Positions 1-8,605 are shown, counted from the first letter of the stretch. The stretch: DNA of 64,000 bases from CALVUJ01 sp045128835 (GCA_045128835.1 JBGVRX010000029.1:1-64000), one strand, 5' to 3'. Notes: generated by a model from the sequence alone, not told the origin. A program made the numbers and translations.

Positions 1-114
1 ACAATAAAAGATTACGTTCATTATTTTAACAATGATAGGCCTGCATATTCTTTAAAATATAAAACTCCAACTCAGTTTAAAACCAAATTGGAGTTAAATT
101 GTGCTTTTTTATAA
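1..114 (+). CDS. IS3-family transposase OrfB, C-terminal fragment
   Basis: Frame 1 is open from the window edge to TAA at 112-114. It ends with the classic C-terminal block of IS3-group OrfB integrases, visible as YFNNDRPAYSLKYKTPTQF. The family is a rve/DDE integrase that cuts and joins IS ends. Only 37 residues are present, and the catalytic D, D and E lie upstream outside the window. The sequence differs clearly from the OrfB at 13034-13876, so this is a second, distinct IS3-family element. Confidence 0.8.
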   Translation, partial: TIKDYVHYFNNDRPAYSLKYKTPTQFKTKLELNCAFL

Positions 115-141
115 ATTGTCTACTTTTTCTTGACTAGTTCA
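1..141 (+). mobile_element. Right end of an IS3-family (IS150-like) insertion sequence, cut by the window edge
   Basis: The segment holds the last codons of a DDE transposase followed by a short non-coding end. The terminal bases read outside-in (TGAACTAGTCAAGAAAAAGT on the minus strand) begin with TG, as IS3-family ends do. They follow the same scaffold as the complete element at 12383-13910 (TG-N-N-C..A-rich..GTnGAC). The last IS base is probably 141, because the broken ADP-ribosylglycohydrolase frame resumes at 142. The left part of the element lies outside the window, so the target duplication cannot be checked. Confidence 0.75.
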
Positions 142-583
142 CCATTTGAGCACTTTTTATTGCTAATTCATCATTGTGAGAAGGGATTGTTGCTAATCTA
201 GCATTCTCCAAAACATCTTTTTCATTATCAAAAAGATACCCTATTGGAGAAACCCTCATCATCGCTCCATTACCTTGACTTGTACCAATATAATCACCAT
301 TTACCCACTTAGTGAATCCTGGTGAAAATGTTGTTTTAAAATAAGGTGTATGATTAGGTAAATATCTCTCATATTTTTTACCATATTCTTTTAATTTCTT
401 TTCATACCCTTGTTTAGATAATACTGCATCTAATATAGCAATAGTCAGTATTGTATCATCACTAAAAAAGGAATCATTTTCTAGTATATTTTGCATTTCA
501 ACAGAATGGGCTTTCTTTACTTGTTCAAACTCATAAATAGAACCTGCCAAATCTCCAATAATTGCTCCAAACATTAAATCCAC
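142..583 (-). pseudogene. ADP-ribosylglycohydrolase family gene, 3' part lost to IS insertion
   Basis: ADP-ribosylglycohydrolases (ARH/DraG family) remove ADP-ribose from proteins with two metal ions. The N-terminus shows the family start GAIIGDLAGSIYEF and the first metal motif FSDDTILTIAI. Intact members run to about 260-330 residues and carry a second D-x-D-T metal motif near the end. Here the frame stops after about 149 codons, and the last residue and the stop codon come from the IS end at 134-141. A good ribosome site (GAGGTGG) precedes the ATG at 583. The product would lack half of the metal site and is probably inactive. Confidence 0.8.
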
Positions 584-624
584 CTCTTAACTACCATATT
601 ATCATATATTTACTTTAAAATAGA

Positions 625-657
625 AAAAAAGTTGAACACTAATGCATTCAACTTTTC
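625..657 (-). terminator. Intrinsic terminator after the 663-1442 gene
   Basis: The minus strand reads AAAAGTTGAA-loop-TTCAACTTTTTTT, a 9-10 bp stem followed by a U run. The stem and loop are nearly identical to the terminator at 11014-11047. Confidence 0.75.
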
Positions 658-662
658 TATAA

Positions 663-1442
663 TTATCTTTTAGTATTTTTACTTTCTTTAAGTTTATCTG
701 AATACTCTCTTTTTGAAAGTGATTTTAATAATTCAACCGCTAATGGTTTTTGTTTATGTTTATCATTAAATAATAATATTGCTTTAGATAAAGTAAAACA
801 TATTCTTGGATTTTCTAAAAGTTTAGACGTTCCTGTTTCTTTCTTTTCTTTTTTAATATCTTTTAATATACGAGAACATATATCTGAATTAAGTTTTTTA
901 ATAGCTCTATCCATACCTCTTGATGTATCAGCAATACCAATCTTATCTGCTAACTCTGAATACATCTCATTAGCAGTTTCTAAAACAACTACATCATCGG
1001 TTCTACTCCCTACTTGAAGTGCTCTATTAACTGCAGCATAATAATCCTTTATATATGGTACTTCAGCGATATCTTTTCTACATTTTCTAGCTCTATCTGT
1101 TAACTCATAGTAACTACTTCTTCCACAACTTACACATTGCTTCTCATCAACATAAGCAAGTAAAACATTTTGTCTTTCTATTTGACTCTCTTCTTTTGAA
1201 CCAATTCTAGCTTTTACGAATAGACCATTATAATTATGTCCTATCTTTTCAGCGCGTTCATCGATATTCTTGTTATCTCCAACTTCATTAAATCTATACC
1301 ATTCTTGAATTGCATTTACTTGTCCTAATTCAGCTAATTTTTCTAAATCACCCATAACTAAATTACAATCTCCAGTTAATAAATACTTACACCAACAAGT
1401 AATAAAATCATTGTCCAATTCATTAAAATTGTATTCTATCAT
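663..1442 (-). CDS. Hypothetical protein, 259 aa, with one CxxC
   Basis: I do not recognise this family. The protein looks soluble and mostly helical, with no signal peptide and no membrane segment. A single CVSCG pair lies near residue 104, and the C-terminal third is very lysine-rich. Residues 1-60 (acidic, Trp/Cys containing) and the stretch around residue 130-200 resemble helical repeat packing, but no catalytic motif is visible. It stands alone between the broken glycohydrolase and an ABC exporter and has its own terminator. No function is proposed. Confidence 0.6.
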   Translation of the reverse strand: MIEYNFNELDNDFITCWCKYLLTGDCNLVMGDLEKLAELGQVNAIQEWYRFNEVGDNKNIDERAEKIGHNYNGLFVKARIGSKEESQIERQNVLLAYVDEKQCVSCGRSSYYELTDRARKCRKDIAEVPYIKDYYAAVNRALQVGSRTDDVVVLETANEMYSELADKIGIADTSRGMDRAIKKLNSDICSRILKDIKKEKKETGTSKLLENPRICFTLSKAILLFNDKHKQKPLAVELLKSLSKREYSDKLKESKNTKR

Positions 1443-1525
1443 TCTAACAACTCCTTGCGGTATGAATTATACTATCTCCCACAGCTTATTTCAATCAATA
1501 TTTTTTTTAGCCCCTCTATTACTAA

Positions 1526-1550
1526 CTAAAAAAAGCCCACAAAGGGCTTC
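1526..1550 (-). terminator. Intrinsic terminator of the ABC exporter operon
   Basis: A GAAGCCC-TTTGT-GGGCTTTTTTT hairpin on the minus strand sits just past the permease stop at 1558. Confidence 0.8.
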
Positions 1551-1557
1551 TTAATAA

Positions 1558-2289
1558 CTACTTGTTATCACTAAACATTTTCTTTTTAAAAACAACAATA
1601 GACAAGACTAATACACCTATTGTATACACTAAAAAGACAATTATATTTTGCAACGATATAATACTTAAATTATTATTCAAGATTCCTTTAACTATATTCA
1701 AACAACCTTCAAAAGGCAAAACTTCACAGATCATAGCAAACACATTACCTACTAAATCTTTAGGAAAATACATACCGCTTGTAAAACACACTAGTTGAAC
1801 CACAATACTTCCTATACCACCTGTTGCTTTTTCACTAACTAAACTGCCGATTAAAATGCCTAAAGAAATAAATAATAAAGAAATAATTAGAGATACAAAT
1901 ATAGAAATAATCATATTAAAACTAAAGTTTAAACCAAGAATAACCGCTACTATAAAAAACAATATATCTTGAATAAGAACTATTGGCAATAAAGCAAGTA
2001 TATATCCTAAAATATAATCCCTAGATTTCATAGGTGAAGCCCCTAATCTTGCAAGTAATGAAGAACTTCTATCTTTACTTACTAAAGTAGCAGTAAACAA
2101 AGTGATAAAAGAAAAGCCAAACACGACAATCCCGGGAGTAAAGTTCTCTAATCTATAAGATTCACCCGGTATATTTATTTGTTGAAATATAAACAATAAA
2201 AATATTGGTAAAGCAATTTCAAAAACTAAACTAATAGGATCTCTAATTAACTCTTTAAAATTTCTTCTAGCAAAATTTAGTATTCTCAT
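1558..2289 (-). CDS. ABC-2 type transporter permease
   Basis: This is an integral membrane subunit of an ABC-2 export system, 243 aa. Six hydrophobic segments are visible (about residues 20-37, 52-70, 96-118, 127-150, 160-178 and 215-237), the usual count for the family. The N-terminal amphipathic stretch NFARRNFKELIRDP is typical of drug/antibiotic exporter permeases. The start codon overlaps the stop of the ATPase gene (TAATG at 2287-2291), and the ribosome site GGAGGTG lies inside the end of that upstream gene, so the two are translationally coupled. The substrate is unknown; multidrug, bacteriocin or lipid export is possible. Confidence 0.85.
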   Translation of the reverse strand: MRILNFARRNFKELIRDPISLVFEIALPIFLLFIFQQINIPGESYRLENFTPGIVVFGFSFITLFTATLVSKDRSSSLLARLGASPMKSRDYILGYILALLPIVLIQDILFFIVAVILGLNFSFNMIISIFVSLIISLLFISLGILIGSLVSEKATGGIGSIVVQLVCFTSGMYFPKDLVGNVFAMICEVLPFEGCLNIVKGILNNNLSIISLQNIIVFLVYTIGVLVLSIVVFKKKMFSDNK

Positions 2290-3011
2290 TACAAAGCACC
2301 TCCAGTTGCAATAGATACAAAAGCATCCTCAAAACTTTTAGTATTTGCTTCCTTAATAAGTTCTTCAACAGTCCCTACTCCTACTAATTTACCATTAGCC
2401 ATTATACCTACTCTATCTGATAAACTTTCCGCTTCTTCCATATAATGAGTTGTTAAAATAATTGTTATTTTACCTTTTAATCCATTAATTACATTCCATA
2501 ACTCTTTTCTTGCAATTACATCAAGTCCTAATGTCGGTTCATCTAAAAATAATATTTTTGGCTCATTGATCAAACTTATTGCAATAGAAACTTTCCTTTG
2601 CCATCCTCCAGATAAGGTCTTTGCCTTTTTATTCAACACTTCACTTAATTTAAAAGTTTCTATTAACTCACTAATCTTATTTTCTTTATTTTTTATTTGA
2701 TAAACTCCTGCCATAAACTCTAAATTTTCTTTAACTGTTAAGTTTGGTGCAATAGCAGTCTCTTGTGGAGATACATTTAAAATTGATTTAATATTTATTG
2801 CCTCTTTTTTCATATCCATATTTTCTATTGTGATATCTCCCAAAGTTGGAACTATAAGTCCTGATAGCATCTTAATTATTGTTGTTTTACCTGCTCCATT
2901 AGTACCCAAAAGCGCAAATAATTCCCCTTGTTTTATTTTTAAATCAACCTCATTCACTGCAACCTTTTCTTTAAACTTCTTAGTTAATTTGCTTGTTTCT
3001 ATCGAATACAT
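2289..3011 (-). CDS. ABC transporter ATP-binding protein
   Basis: The nucleotide-binding subunit of an ABC-2 exporter. Walker A GTNGAGKTT, signature LSGGWQRKV, Walker B KILFLDEPTLGLD and the H-loop TTHYMEEAE are all intact. I place the start at the ATG at 3011-3009 (MYSIETSKLTKKF), because an upstream TTG at 3041 would run into the AbrB-like gene. The stop is fused to the permease start, and the C-terminal residues GGAL are encoded by the permease ribosome site. The AbrB-like gene upstream is separated by one base, suggesting a three-gene operon of regulator, ATPase and permease. Confidence 0.92.
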   Translation of the reverse strand: MYSIETSKLTKKFKEKVAVNEVDLKIKQGELFALLGTNGAGKTTIIKMLSGLIVPTLGDITIENMDMKKEAINIKSILNVSPQETAIAPNLTVKENLEFMAGVYQIKNKENKISELIETFKLSEVLNKKAKTLSGGWQRKVSIAISLINEPKILFLDEPTLGLDVIARKELWNVINGLKGKITIILTTHYMEEAESLSDRVGIMANGKLVGVGTVEELIKEANTKSFEDAFVSIATGGAL

Positions 3012-3012
3012 A

Positions 3013-3210
3013 CTAATCAAAATCTGGCATTGCTTTATCAATAGTACTTTCTACTACCTCTGATTTAACAATTGCCATTCCTTTCTTTTTATCACATAAA
3101 ATTACTACAGTATCTCCTGATTTAATATTAAACATATCTCTTGCTTCTTTTGGTATTACAATCTGTCCCTTTTCTCCAACCTTTGCAATTCCTATAAATT
3201 TCTCTTTCAT
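3013..3210 (-). CDS. AbrB/SpoVT-type transcriptional regulator
   Basis: A 65-residue swapped-hairpin DNA-binding protein. GIAKVGEKGQIVIPKEARDM is the hallmark AbrB N-terminal domain, followed by IKSGDTVVILCD. Family members bind DNA as dimers or tetramers and often regulate the operon they belong to. It is the first gene of the ABC-2 exporter operon, with a strong ribosome site (AGAGGTAATATG region). I infer autoregulation of the exporter; no operator could be defined by eye. Confidence 0.85.
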   Translation of the reverse strand: MKEKFIGIAKVGEKGQIVIPKEARDMFNIKSGDTVVILCDKKKGMAIVKSEVVESTIDKAMPDFD

Positions 3211-3327
3211 ATTACCTCTCCCTCAGTATAACGAGTTATACTTTTCATACTTATTATACACATTTACTTTACTAATCCATACTCTTTATACAAAAAATTT
3301 ATCTAATAGAGTTAAAAAGAAACTATT

Positions 3328-3372
3328 AAAAAAAATTTGTACTATATATAGTTGTACTAGGAGGTATTATTA
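3328..3372 (+). promoter_or_regulatory. Promoter/leader of the Gfo/Idh/MocA gene
   Basis: The leader carries an AT-rich dyad around GTACTATATATAGTTGTAC that contains -10-like hexamers, then a consensus ribosome site AGGAGGT about 8 bases before the ATG. No clear -35 could be fixed. The dyad could also be an operator. Confidence 0.4.
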
Positions 3373-4443
3373 ATGAAAATTGCAATTATAGGTTTTGGAG
3401 GAATGGCTCTCCATCACAAAAATGTCATAATTTCTAGATTAAATGACAGCGAATATCCAGAAAAACTAGAAATCGCAGGAATCTATGATATAGATAACTC
3501 AAGAAATGAATTAGCAAAAGAATTAGGATTACGCGTATTCGAGTCTGCTAAAGAGATATACGATGATAAAAGCATTGAAATAGTATTAATAGCAACACCA
3601 AATGATTCTCACTTACCTTATGTAATAGAATGCTTACAAAATGGTAAAAATGTAATATGTGAAAAACCACTTGCACTTTCTTCTAAAGAAGTTATAAAAA
3701 TGTACAAAGAAAGTGAAAAGTCAGGAAAAGTATTTGAAGTTCACCAAAACAGACGTTGGGACGATGACTTCTTAACTATCAAAAATATCTTTGATAATAA
3801 AATTATCGGAGATGTATATAAAATCGAAAGTAGAGTTATGGGGTCAAATGGAATTCCTGGATCTTGGCGAAAAAACTTCCATCAAGGTGGTGGCATGATG
3901 CTTGATTGGGGCGTACACCTTATTGACCAAATGCTTCAAATGATAAAATCTAAAGTTACATCTGTCTATTGTAAATACTCTTATAGAGCTAAAGAAGAGG
4001 TTGATGATGGATTTGATTTACAAGTTACATTTGAAAATGGAATAGTATATAACATTGTTGTGGACACAAATTCATTTATTGAATTACCTAGATGGCAAGT
4101 ATATGGAACAGATGGTACCGCTACTGTAACAAACTGGAGAGGCAATAAAGTTGAAGGTAAAATACATAAAGTTAATTTAAGACAAGATGACAAATTAGAA
4201 GGAATAGAAGCAGGAAATGGTTTCACTAAAACAATGGCAAAAAGAAGAAACGAAACAATAGATGAATTACCTCTTCAAATAATTGAAGGAGATAAAAATT
4301 CTTTCTACAGAAACTATATGGATGCAGTTATAAATAACAAAGAATTAATCGTCAAAAAAGAAGAAGTTCTTAGAGTATTTGCTATAATGGAGGCTGCTTA
4401 TCTAAGTTCTAAGAAAAACAAAGTAATTAAAAAGATAATATAA
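3373..4443 (+). CDS. Gfo/Idh/MocA family NAD(P)-dependent oxidoreductase
   Basis: The protein (356 aa, normal family length) has an N-terminal Rossmann fold, with GFGGMALHH as the dinucleotide loop and VLIATPNDSHLPYV as the core strand. The family Lys-Pro motif follows in VICEKPLALS, with the catalytic lysine at about residue 98. The C-terminal alpha/beta sheet domain contains GGGMMLDWGVHLIDQ with the expected D and H. Such enzymes oxidise or reduce sugars and cyclitols. The substrate is not evident, since the gene is a single transcription unit on the plus strand. Confidence 0.9.
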   Translation: MKIAIIGFGGMALHHKNVIISRLNDSEYPEKLEIAGIYDIDNSRNELAKELGLRVFESAKEIYDDKSIEIVLIATPNDSHLPYVIECLQNGKNVICEKPLALSSKEVIKMYKESEKSGKVFEVHQNRRWDDDFLTIKNIFDNKIIGDVYKIESRVMGSNGIPGSWRKNFHQGGGMMLDWGVHLIDQMLQMIKSKVTSVYCKYSYRAKEEVDDGFDLQVTFENGIVYNIVVDTNSFIELPRWQVYGTDGTATVTNWRGNKVEGKIHKVNLRQDDKLEGIEAGNGFTKTMAKRRNETIDELPLQIIEGDKNSFYRNYMDAVINNKELIVKKEEVLRVFAIMEAAYLSSKKNKVIKKII

Positions 4444-4481
4444 AAAAACTCCAAAGCATTTAACTTCAGAGTCAAACATTT

Positions 4482-4519
4482 AACTGAGCAGGATTTATTA
4501 AACTTGCTCAGTTTTTTTT
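4482..4519 (+). terminator. Intrinsic terminator of the oxidoreductase gene
   Basis: AACTGAGCA and TTGCTCAGTT form a 9 bp stem followed by eight T residues on the plus strand. Confidence 0.85.
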
Positions 4520-4520
4520 A

Positions 4521-5174
4521 TTAATTTACTATAACATCATGGTTTAAATTGAATCTTTCATCAAATATATCTAATATTTTAAATAATTTATCTAATCCGC
4601 CTTTTTCATTTAATTCTTCAAGTGATTTATTATTGTTAACACTAATTATTATTTTTAAAACATTACCCTTTAATTCTATATCTACTTTTTCAATACATTC
4701 CATAAACCATAAGCAATCAATTTCTTTATATCTAGGTCTAAGTCTATCTTTTGTTATGTCTAGTTTATCCGCTAGAATTAACAAACAAGATAGTTTATCT
4801 TCATACTCTTCTTTTTTCTTGCCGCCATGATTTTTTATTATATTACACACTCTTGAAATATCAATTTTGCTTCTAATATAAGCAGGATCTATGCTCTCAT
4901 TGTTTTCAAGCATTTCTTTTACAATAATAGAACCATTGTATGCGTGATTAGGTTGTAAAAAAGCTTGCGCTACATCATGCATTACTGCAGATGTAAATAA
5001 TTCCTCTTTTTCGCTTTCATTTAAATTAAAAAGTTCCGCTAATTTCTTACAATAACTCAAAACATTGTTTATATGAGGGAATCCATGAGATATAGGAATA
5101 CGACGATTATTTTCTATTCCTTTATATATATTTACAACATATTCTTCGCTCAATAGTTTCTCATACAAGCACAT
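4521..5174 (-). CDS. HD-domain phosphohydrolase
   Basis: A 217 aa HD superfamily metal-dependent phosphohydrolase. The H...HD...D set is visible as SHGFPHINNVLSYC, SAVMHDVAQAF and LLILADKLD, with KNHGG between them. Family members hydrolyse nucleotides, alarmones or phosphoesters, and the small stand-alone form does not reveal the substrate. A GGTGAT ribosome site precedes the ATG. It converges on the plus-strand oxidoreductase gene. Confidence 0.8.
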   Translation of the reverse strand: MCLYEKLLSEEYVVNIYKGIENNRRIPISHGFPHINNVLSYCKKLAELFNLNESEKEELFTSAVMHDVAQAFLQPNHAYNGSIIVKEMLENNESIDPAYIRSKIDISRVCNIIKNHGGKKKEEYEDKLSCLLILADKLDITKDRLRPRYKEIDCLWFMECIEKVDIELKGNVLKIIISVNNNKSLEELNEKGGLDKLFKILDIFDERFNLNHDVIVN

Positions 5175-5272
5175 AATATCACCTCATATACATCACAAAT
5201 TATAGCACACCTCAAACAGTTTGCTATTTATATATATTTATTTTCAATTTTTTATTATGTATAATGAATTAA

Positions 5273-5458
5273 GTTAATGCATCTAAAAAAGCTGTCGCAG
5301 ATTCATCACCAATAAACGTTGTAATAGATACAAACGCACACGTCCTTGATTGTGACAAAGAACCAGAAGAAAATCCTGATATCCCTCATTATGACTCTTT
5401 AAGTCAACTTAAATTAGGAAACTTATTTGCCGAACAATTAATACAATTTTTCAATTAA
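5273..5458 (+). pseudogene. Remnant of a sialate O-acetylesterase-like (SGNH/CE6) gene, C-terminal end only
   Basis: An open frame with no start codon, immediately preceded by an in-frame TAA, runs to the TAA at 5456. It reads ..NVVIDTNAHVLDCDKEPE.. and then PHYDSLSQLKLGNLFAEQL. The H-Y-D-x-x-x-Q-x-x-L-G pattern matches the His/Asp-containing end of SASA/CE6 carbohydrate esterases (typically HYDSxGQxxLGxRyA). The upstream catalytic serine part is missing. This is probably a deletion relic; short expression as a peptide is unlikely because no ribosome site or ATG is present. Confidence 0.6.
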
Positions 5459-5483
5459 AAAAGGCTAAATTAGCCTTTTTTTA
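5457..5483. terminator. Bidirectional intrinsic terminator
   Basis: AAAAAGGCTA-AAT-TAGCCTTTTTTT has U runs on both strands. It serves the esterase remnant on the plus strand and the XRE gene ending at 5514 on the minus strand. Confidence 0.8.
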
Positions 5484-5513
5484 TTACACGCTTTTGATTA
5501 TTAGTAAATCAAT

Positions 5514-6122
5514 TTATTTTTTAATTACTTTTTTACACCATGTTCTTTTATTACATTTTGGGCATTTCAAATGTCTAGTAGTTCCTCTATGCATTGCCCA
5601 CAAAGCCTCAGAATAAGTAGGGACAATTTCATGCCCACAATTCTTACACTTATAAGCCCCAACACTTACCTCAAGTTTCAACGCATAAAAACAAGGAATT
5701 AAAAACACAACGCAAAGAGCAATAACTGCCACGAGTTGCCATATACCTTCTGGCATTAAAAACGCTACAAGAAAAATACCAGCGAATAGTGCTATCATGC
5801 TAACCCACATAATAATCCACATAGAATTCCAAATTATTCTGTTTTTTTGATTTATATCTTTTGCCATTTCAAGCAAAAGTTGTTCATTTTTCTCTTCTTT
5901 ATTTTCCATATTAATTTTCCCTCCTATCAAAAGTTCATTAACATTAATGCCTAATATTTCGCATAAAGGAATCATCAAACTAACTTCAGGTAATCCTTTA
6001 CCACATTCCCATTTCGAAATTGTCTTATAACTCACCATTAACTTATCTGCTAGTTCTTGTTGAGTCATGTTTTTTTCATTCCTGCATTCTTTAATAAACA
6101 TTCCAACCTTAACTTGATCCAC
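5514..6122 (-). CDS. XRE-family regulator with two membrane helices and a C-terminal zinc ribbon
   Basis: Residues 5-60 form a Cro/CI helix-turn-helix (MTQQELADKLMVSYKTISKW). A linker is followed by two hydrophobic segments (about 97-118 and 124-145) and a C-terminal zinc ribbon with CKNCG and CPKC pairs. Membrane-tethered XRE regulators with this layout are common in low-GC Gram-positives and usually sense an envelope or metabolic signal. The gene is monocistronic. Its target is unknown; autoregulation is the default expectation. Confidence 0.8.
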   Translation of the reverse strand: MDQVKVGMFIKECRNEKNMTQQELADKLMVSYKTISKWECGKGLPEVSLMIPLCEILGINVNELLIGGKINMENKEEKNEQLLLEMAKDINQKNRIIWNSMWIIMWVSMIALFAGIFLVAFLMPEGIWQLVAVIALCVVFLIPCFYALKLEVSVGAYKCKNCGHEIVPTYSEALWAMHRGTTRHLKCPKCNKRTWCKKVIKK

Positions 6123-6242
6123 AGTTACTTCCTCCTTTGAGAATATACTACTAAAAGCATTTAATAATTAACACCCACAGTCCGTAGAGTTTCACTTATT
6201 TTATCACACATCACTATAAATAAATGTCAAATTAGTAAAAGA

Positions 6243-6272
6243 AAAGCTCTAATTTTTTTAGTATTAGAGCAG
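6243..6272 (-). terminator. Intrinsic terminator of the ECF S-component gene
   Basis: GCTCTAAT and ATTAGAGC form an 8 bp stem followed by TTTTCTTTT on the minus strand. Confidence 0.75.
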
Positions 6273-6278
6273 TCTAAT

Positions 6279-6803
6279 TTATTCAAAATGTTTAGGCATA
6301 ACTTTCTTTAAAGTAACGCATATTGGTAGACTAATTAGCATCACTATTACGTCAGCTACAAAAGCAAATATATTCTTGCCTAGTCTAAGTATTATAGGTT
6401 GAGCATATAACAATGTTTCAACAATAGATTTAACTACAAGAACCCCTAATGCAACTGAAACAATAATAGAAACGCCGATAAAAAAATGTCTCAACGTTTG
6501 CTTTTCCATCCTTTTAGTAAGTTTACAAGTTAATCCCACAATAAAACCAATAAAAAGATTACCAATCGCCCATCCCGGCATACCATGTAAACCACTTATT
6601 AGCAAACAATACAATACAACTCCAAAGCCTCCAACAATCATCCCGCTAATTGGTCCATAGTAATAACAATAAACCATCATCGCAACATATCCCAAACATA
6701 AATAATAGTTTTCAAAAACGGGAACTTGCAAGCAAAAAGATAAAGCAACAAACATTGCAATCCCCATCGCATTAACACACATTTTCTTGGTAGCGTTATT
6801 CAT
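6279..6803 (-). CDS. ECF transporter S component, substrate unknown
   Basis: A 174 aa, very hydrophobic protein with five to six membrane helices, the size and shape of vitamin-binding S components of energy-coupling factor transporters. The first helix MCVNAMGIAMFVALSFCLQV carries the A-x-x-x-A-like alanine/small-residue pattern used to dock on EcfT. The YYYGPISGMIVGGFG loop is typical of the family. No EcfA/EcfT genes are nearby, so it probably shares a group II module encoded elsewhere. The upstream 85 bases show no recognisable riboswitch, so I cannot name the substrate. Confidence 0.75.
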   Translation of the reverse strand: MNNATKKMCVNAMGIAMFVALSFCLQVPVFENYYLCLGYVAMMVYCYYYGPISGMIVGGFGVVLYCLLISGLHGMPGWAIGNLFIGFIVGLTCKLTKRMEKQTLRHFFIGVSIIVSVALGVLVVKSIVETLLYAQPIILRLGKNIFAFVADVIVMLISLPICVTLKKVMPKHFE

Positions 6804-6890
6804 AATTTACCATCTCCCTAATCCATTATAATTAATTATACAAAAGGAATAAAATCAACTCAAATTTCACTCTTTATTATCAAGTTTTTT

Positions 6891-7793
6891 TTATTTTATA
6901 GTTTTAGAAACATTGCCTAATCTATTTTTTATTTCATCAAAGTGCTCGGCAGGAATATTTAGTCCATTTAATAAGTCAGCACCATTAGAATCATATATAT
7001 GGAAATCGCTACCACCAGATATCATTAGTCCATTCTTCTTACAAAAAGACTTTAAATACTCGCTTTTCCCTTCTTCTCTAGTTGTATGGTGATAGCACTC
7101 TACACCATCAACATATTGTTTTATTCCCTCTAGAACTTTATCCATATTATCACCATATTGATATGGATGTGCAATGAATGATAACCCTCCTAAATTCTTT
7201 ATAAGAGTGGTTATTTTATCATAGCTAGGATATAATTCATGCGGTGCTATAAAAATCTTAGAATTAGGATTGTTCAGACCTTCTCTTAAGAAAGAAGAAA
7301 CGCTTTTTGTTAAATTAGGATTCTCCTCATTAAGAAACTTTACAGCATTAGAATTTTTCAAAACTATCTCATGTATTGTTTCAAGAACCATAGGACATTT
7401 TTTTGTAAAGTCTATACTTTCAGGATTATAATCTAAATCAATACCATGTTGTTTAAATACTTTAGGAATATTATCACTTCTATATCGCTCTATTCTATTT
7501 TCATTTACTCCATACATGTCTAGATACTCCTTGGCTTTTTTGATATCTATGCCATAACCTAGTATTTCTATAGGTACATTTCCATAAGAACATACAAATT
7601 CACACCCTGGTATATATTCAAAATCATTTAACATAGCAACAACACTTTCATCCAAATAAAAATCTACACAATCATGATCAGTAACAGATAACTTTTTTAA
7701 TCCTTTTTTTAAAGCATACTGCAGTAGTTGAGTACCTGATAGATTTCCATCAGAATAATTAGTATGTATATGCATATCACAAGTTTCTTTCAT
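6891..7793 (-). CDS. PHP-domain metal-dependent phosphoesterase
   Basis: The PHP (polymerase and histidinol phosphatase) fold is shown by four metal motifs in order: DMHIHTNYSDG, SVTDHDCVDFY, FIAHPYQYG and SGGSDFHIYD. The length of 300 aa fits stand-alone phosphoesterases related to YciV/RNase AM and 3',5'-nucleotide phosphatases. It is followed on the same strand by the ECF gene and preceded 12 bases away by a TIM-barrel isomerase-like gene, probably co-transcribed. Its substrate is not evident. Confidence 0.85.
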   Translation of the reverse strand: MKETCDMHIHTNYSDGNLSGTQLLQYALKKGLKKLSVTDHDCVDFYLDESVVAMLNDFEYIPGCEFVCSYGNVPIEILGYGIDIKKAKEYLDMYGVNENRIERYRSDNIPKVFKQHGIDLDYNPESIDFTKKCPMVLETIHEIVLKNSNAVKFLNEENPNLTKSVSSFLREGLNNPNSKIFIAPHELYPSYDKITTLIKNLGGLSFIAHPYQYGDNMDKVLEGIKQYVDGVECYHHTTREEGKSEYLKSFCKKNGLMISGGSDFHIYDSNGADLLNGLNIPAEHFDEIKNRLGNVSKTIK

Positions 7794-7813
7794 TTTTCTC
7801 CTCCTAAATTTAA

Positions 7814-8605
7814 CTAATTAATATATCCTAGGTTTCTTAAAACCTCTAGCGAATCTTCGATGTATTGCAAATTACATTCCACATTCCATATTGCATTAGG
7901 GCAGTTTTTTTCAAGCAGTTCCAAAATATTCTTTATATCTATTGTTCCATCGCCTAATCCTAAATGCTCATCATTTTTATAAGACGGAACTCCTTCTTGT
8001 TTTCCATGATTATTATGCAAATGTAAATACCCTATTCTCTCCCCTAAAGTAGTTATCCATTCTTCTACAAAACTATTAGAATTTGCATGTGCATGCCCTA
8101 TATCTAAACACACCTTAAGTCTAGAATCATTTACGGCATCTATTTCCATTTTTAAAACAGTACTATCTTCTTCACATTGATTTTCTATCATCATAGTTAT
8201 AGAGTCGTCCTTGTCAGAAAAAAACTCATTCCAAAATGACACAGCATTTCTAACCCAACCCTCATAAAAACTTGTGTTTGGAACAAAACCATTATGAACA
8301 ACAATTTCTGTACAGCCCAATTCCTTTGCAACTTTATACGCATAATTAAAAACTTTCATCGTTGCTTCTCTAATCATTGGATTCTTACTTCCTAAATTCA
8401 AATCCCAAAAAGGCGCATGTAAAGATTTACCACCTTTAAATCCTTCTAAATTCTTTTTATATTGAGATAATAATTCTTTACTTTCTTCTGTATCAATCAA
8501 GTTAGGATTATAAAAGCCCTGTATTTCTATTCCTAAGTTATTATCTTCACAAAGGTTTAATACACGCATCACCTCTGCATCATCACATAATCTAATTTCT
8601 TTCAT
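7814..8605 (-). CDS. Sugar phosphate isomerase/epimerase-like TIM-barrel protein (AP endonuclease family 2)
   Basis: A xylose-isomerase-like TIM barrel with metal-binding segments that recur in the family: IVVHNGFVPN, MMIENQCEE, LKVCLDIGHAHAN and YLHLHNNHG, then LGLGDGTIDIKNIL. I choose the ATG at 8605 over a GTG 12 bases upstream, because GGAGTGG is correctly spaced for it. Members isomerise or epimerise sugars and sugar phosphates, or cleave abasic DNA. Coupling to a PHP phosphoesterase suggests small-molecule carbohydrate metabolism. Confidence 0.8.
   Translation of the reverse strand: MKEIRLCDDAEVMRVLNLCEDNNLGIEIQGFYNPNLIDTEESKELLSQYKKNLEGFKGGKSLHAPFWDLNLGSKNPMIREATMKVFNYAYKVAKELGCTEIVVHNGFVPNTSFYEGWVRNAVSFWNEFFSDKDDSITMMIENQCEEDSTVLKMEIDAVNDSRLKVCLDIGHAHANSNSFVEEWITTLGERIGYLHLHNNHGKQEGVPSYKNDEHLGLGDGTIDIKNILELLEKNCPNAIWNVECNLQYIEDSLEVLRNLGYIN

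Noticed and set aside
3012..3041. Start of the ABC ATPase at the TTG at 3041
   Set aside because: It would overlap the AbrB-like gene, and the family N-terminus begins at the ATG at 3011.
6804..6890. Riboswitch upstream of the ECF S component
   Set aside because: Only 87 AT-rich bases are present, with no conserved core or stable stems.
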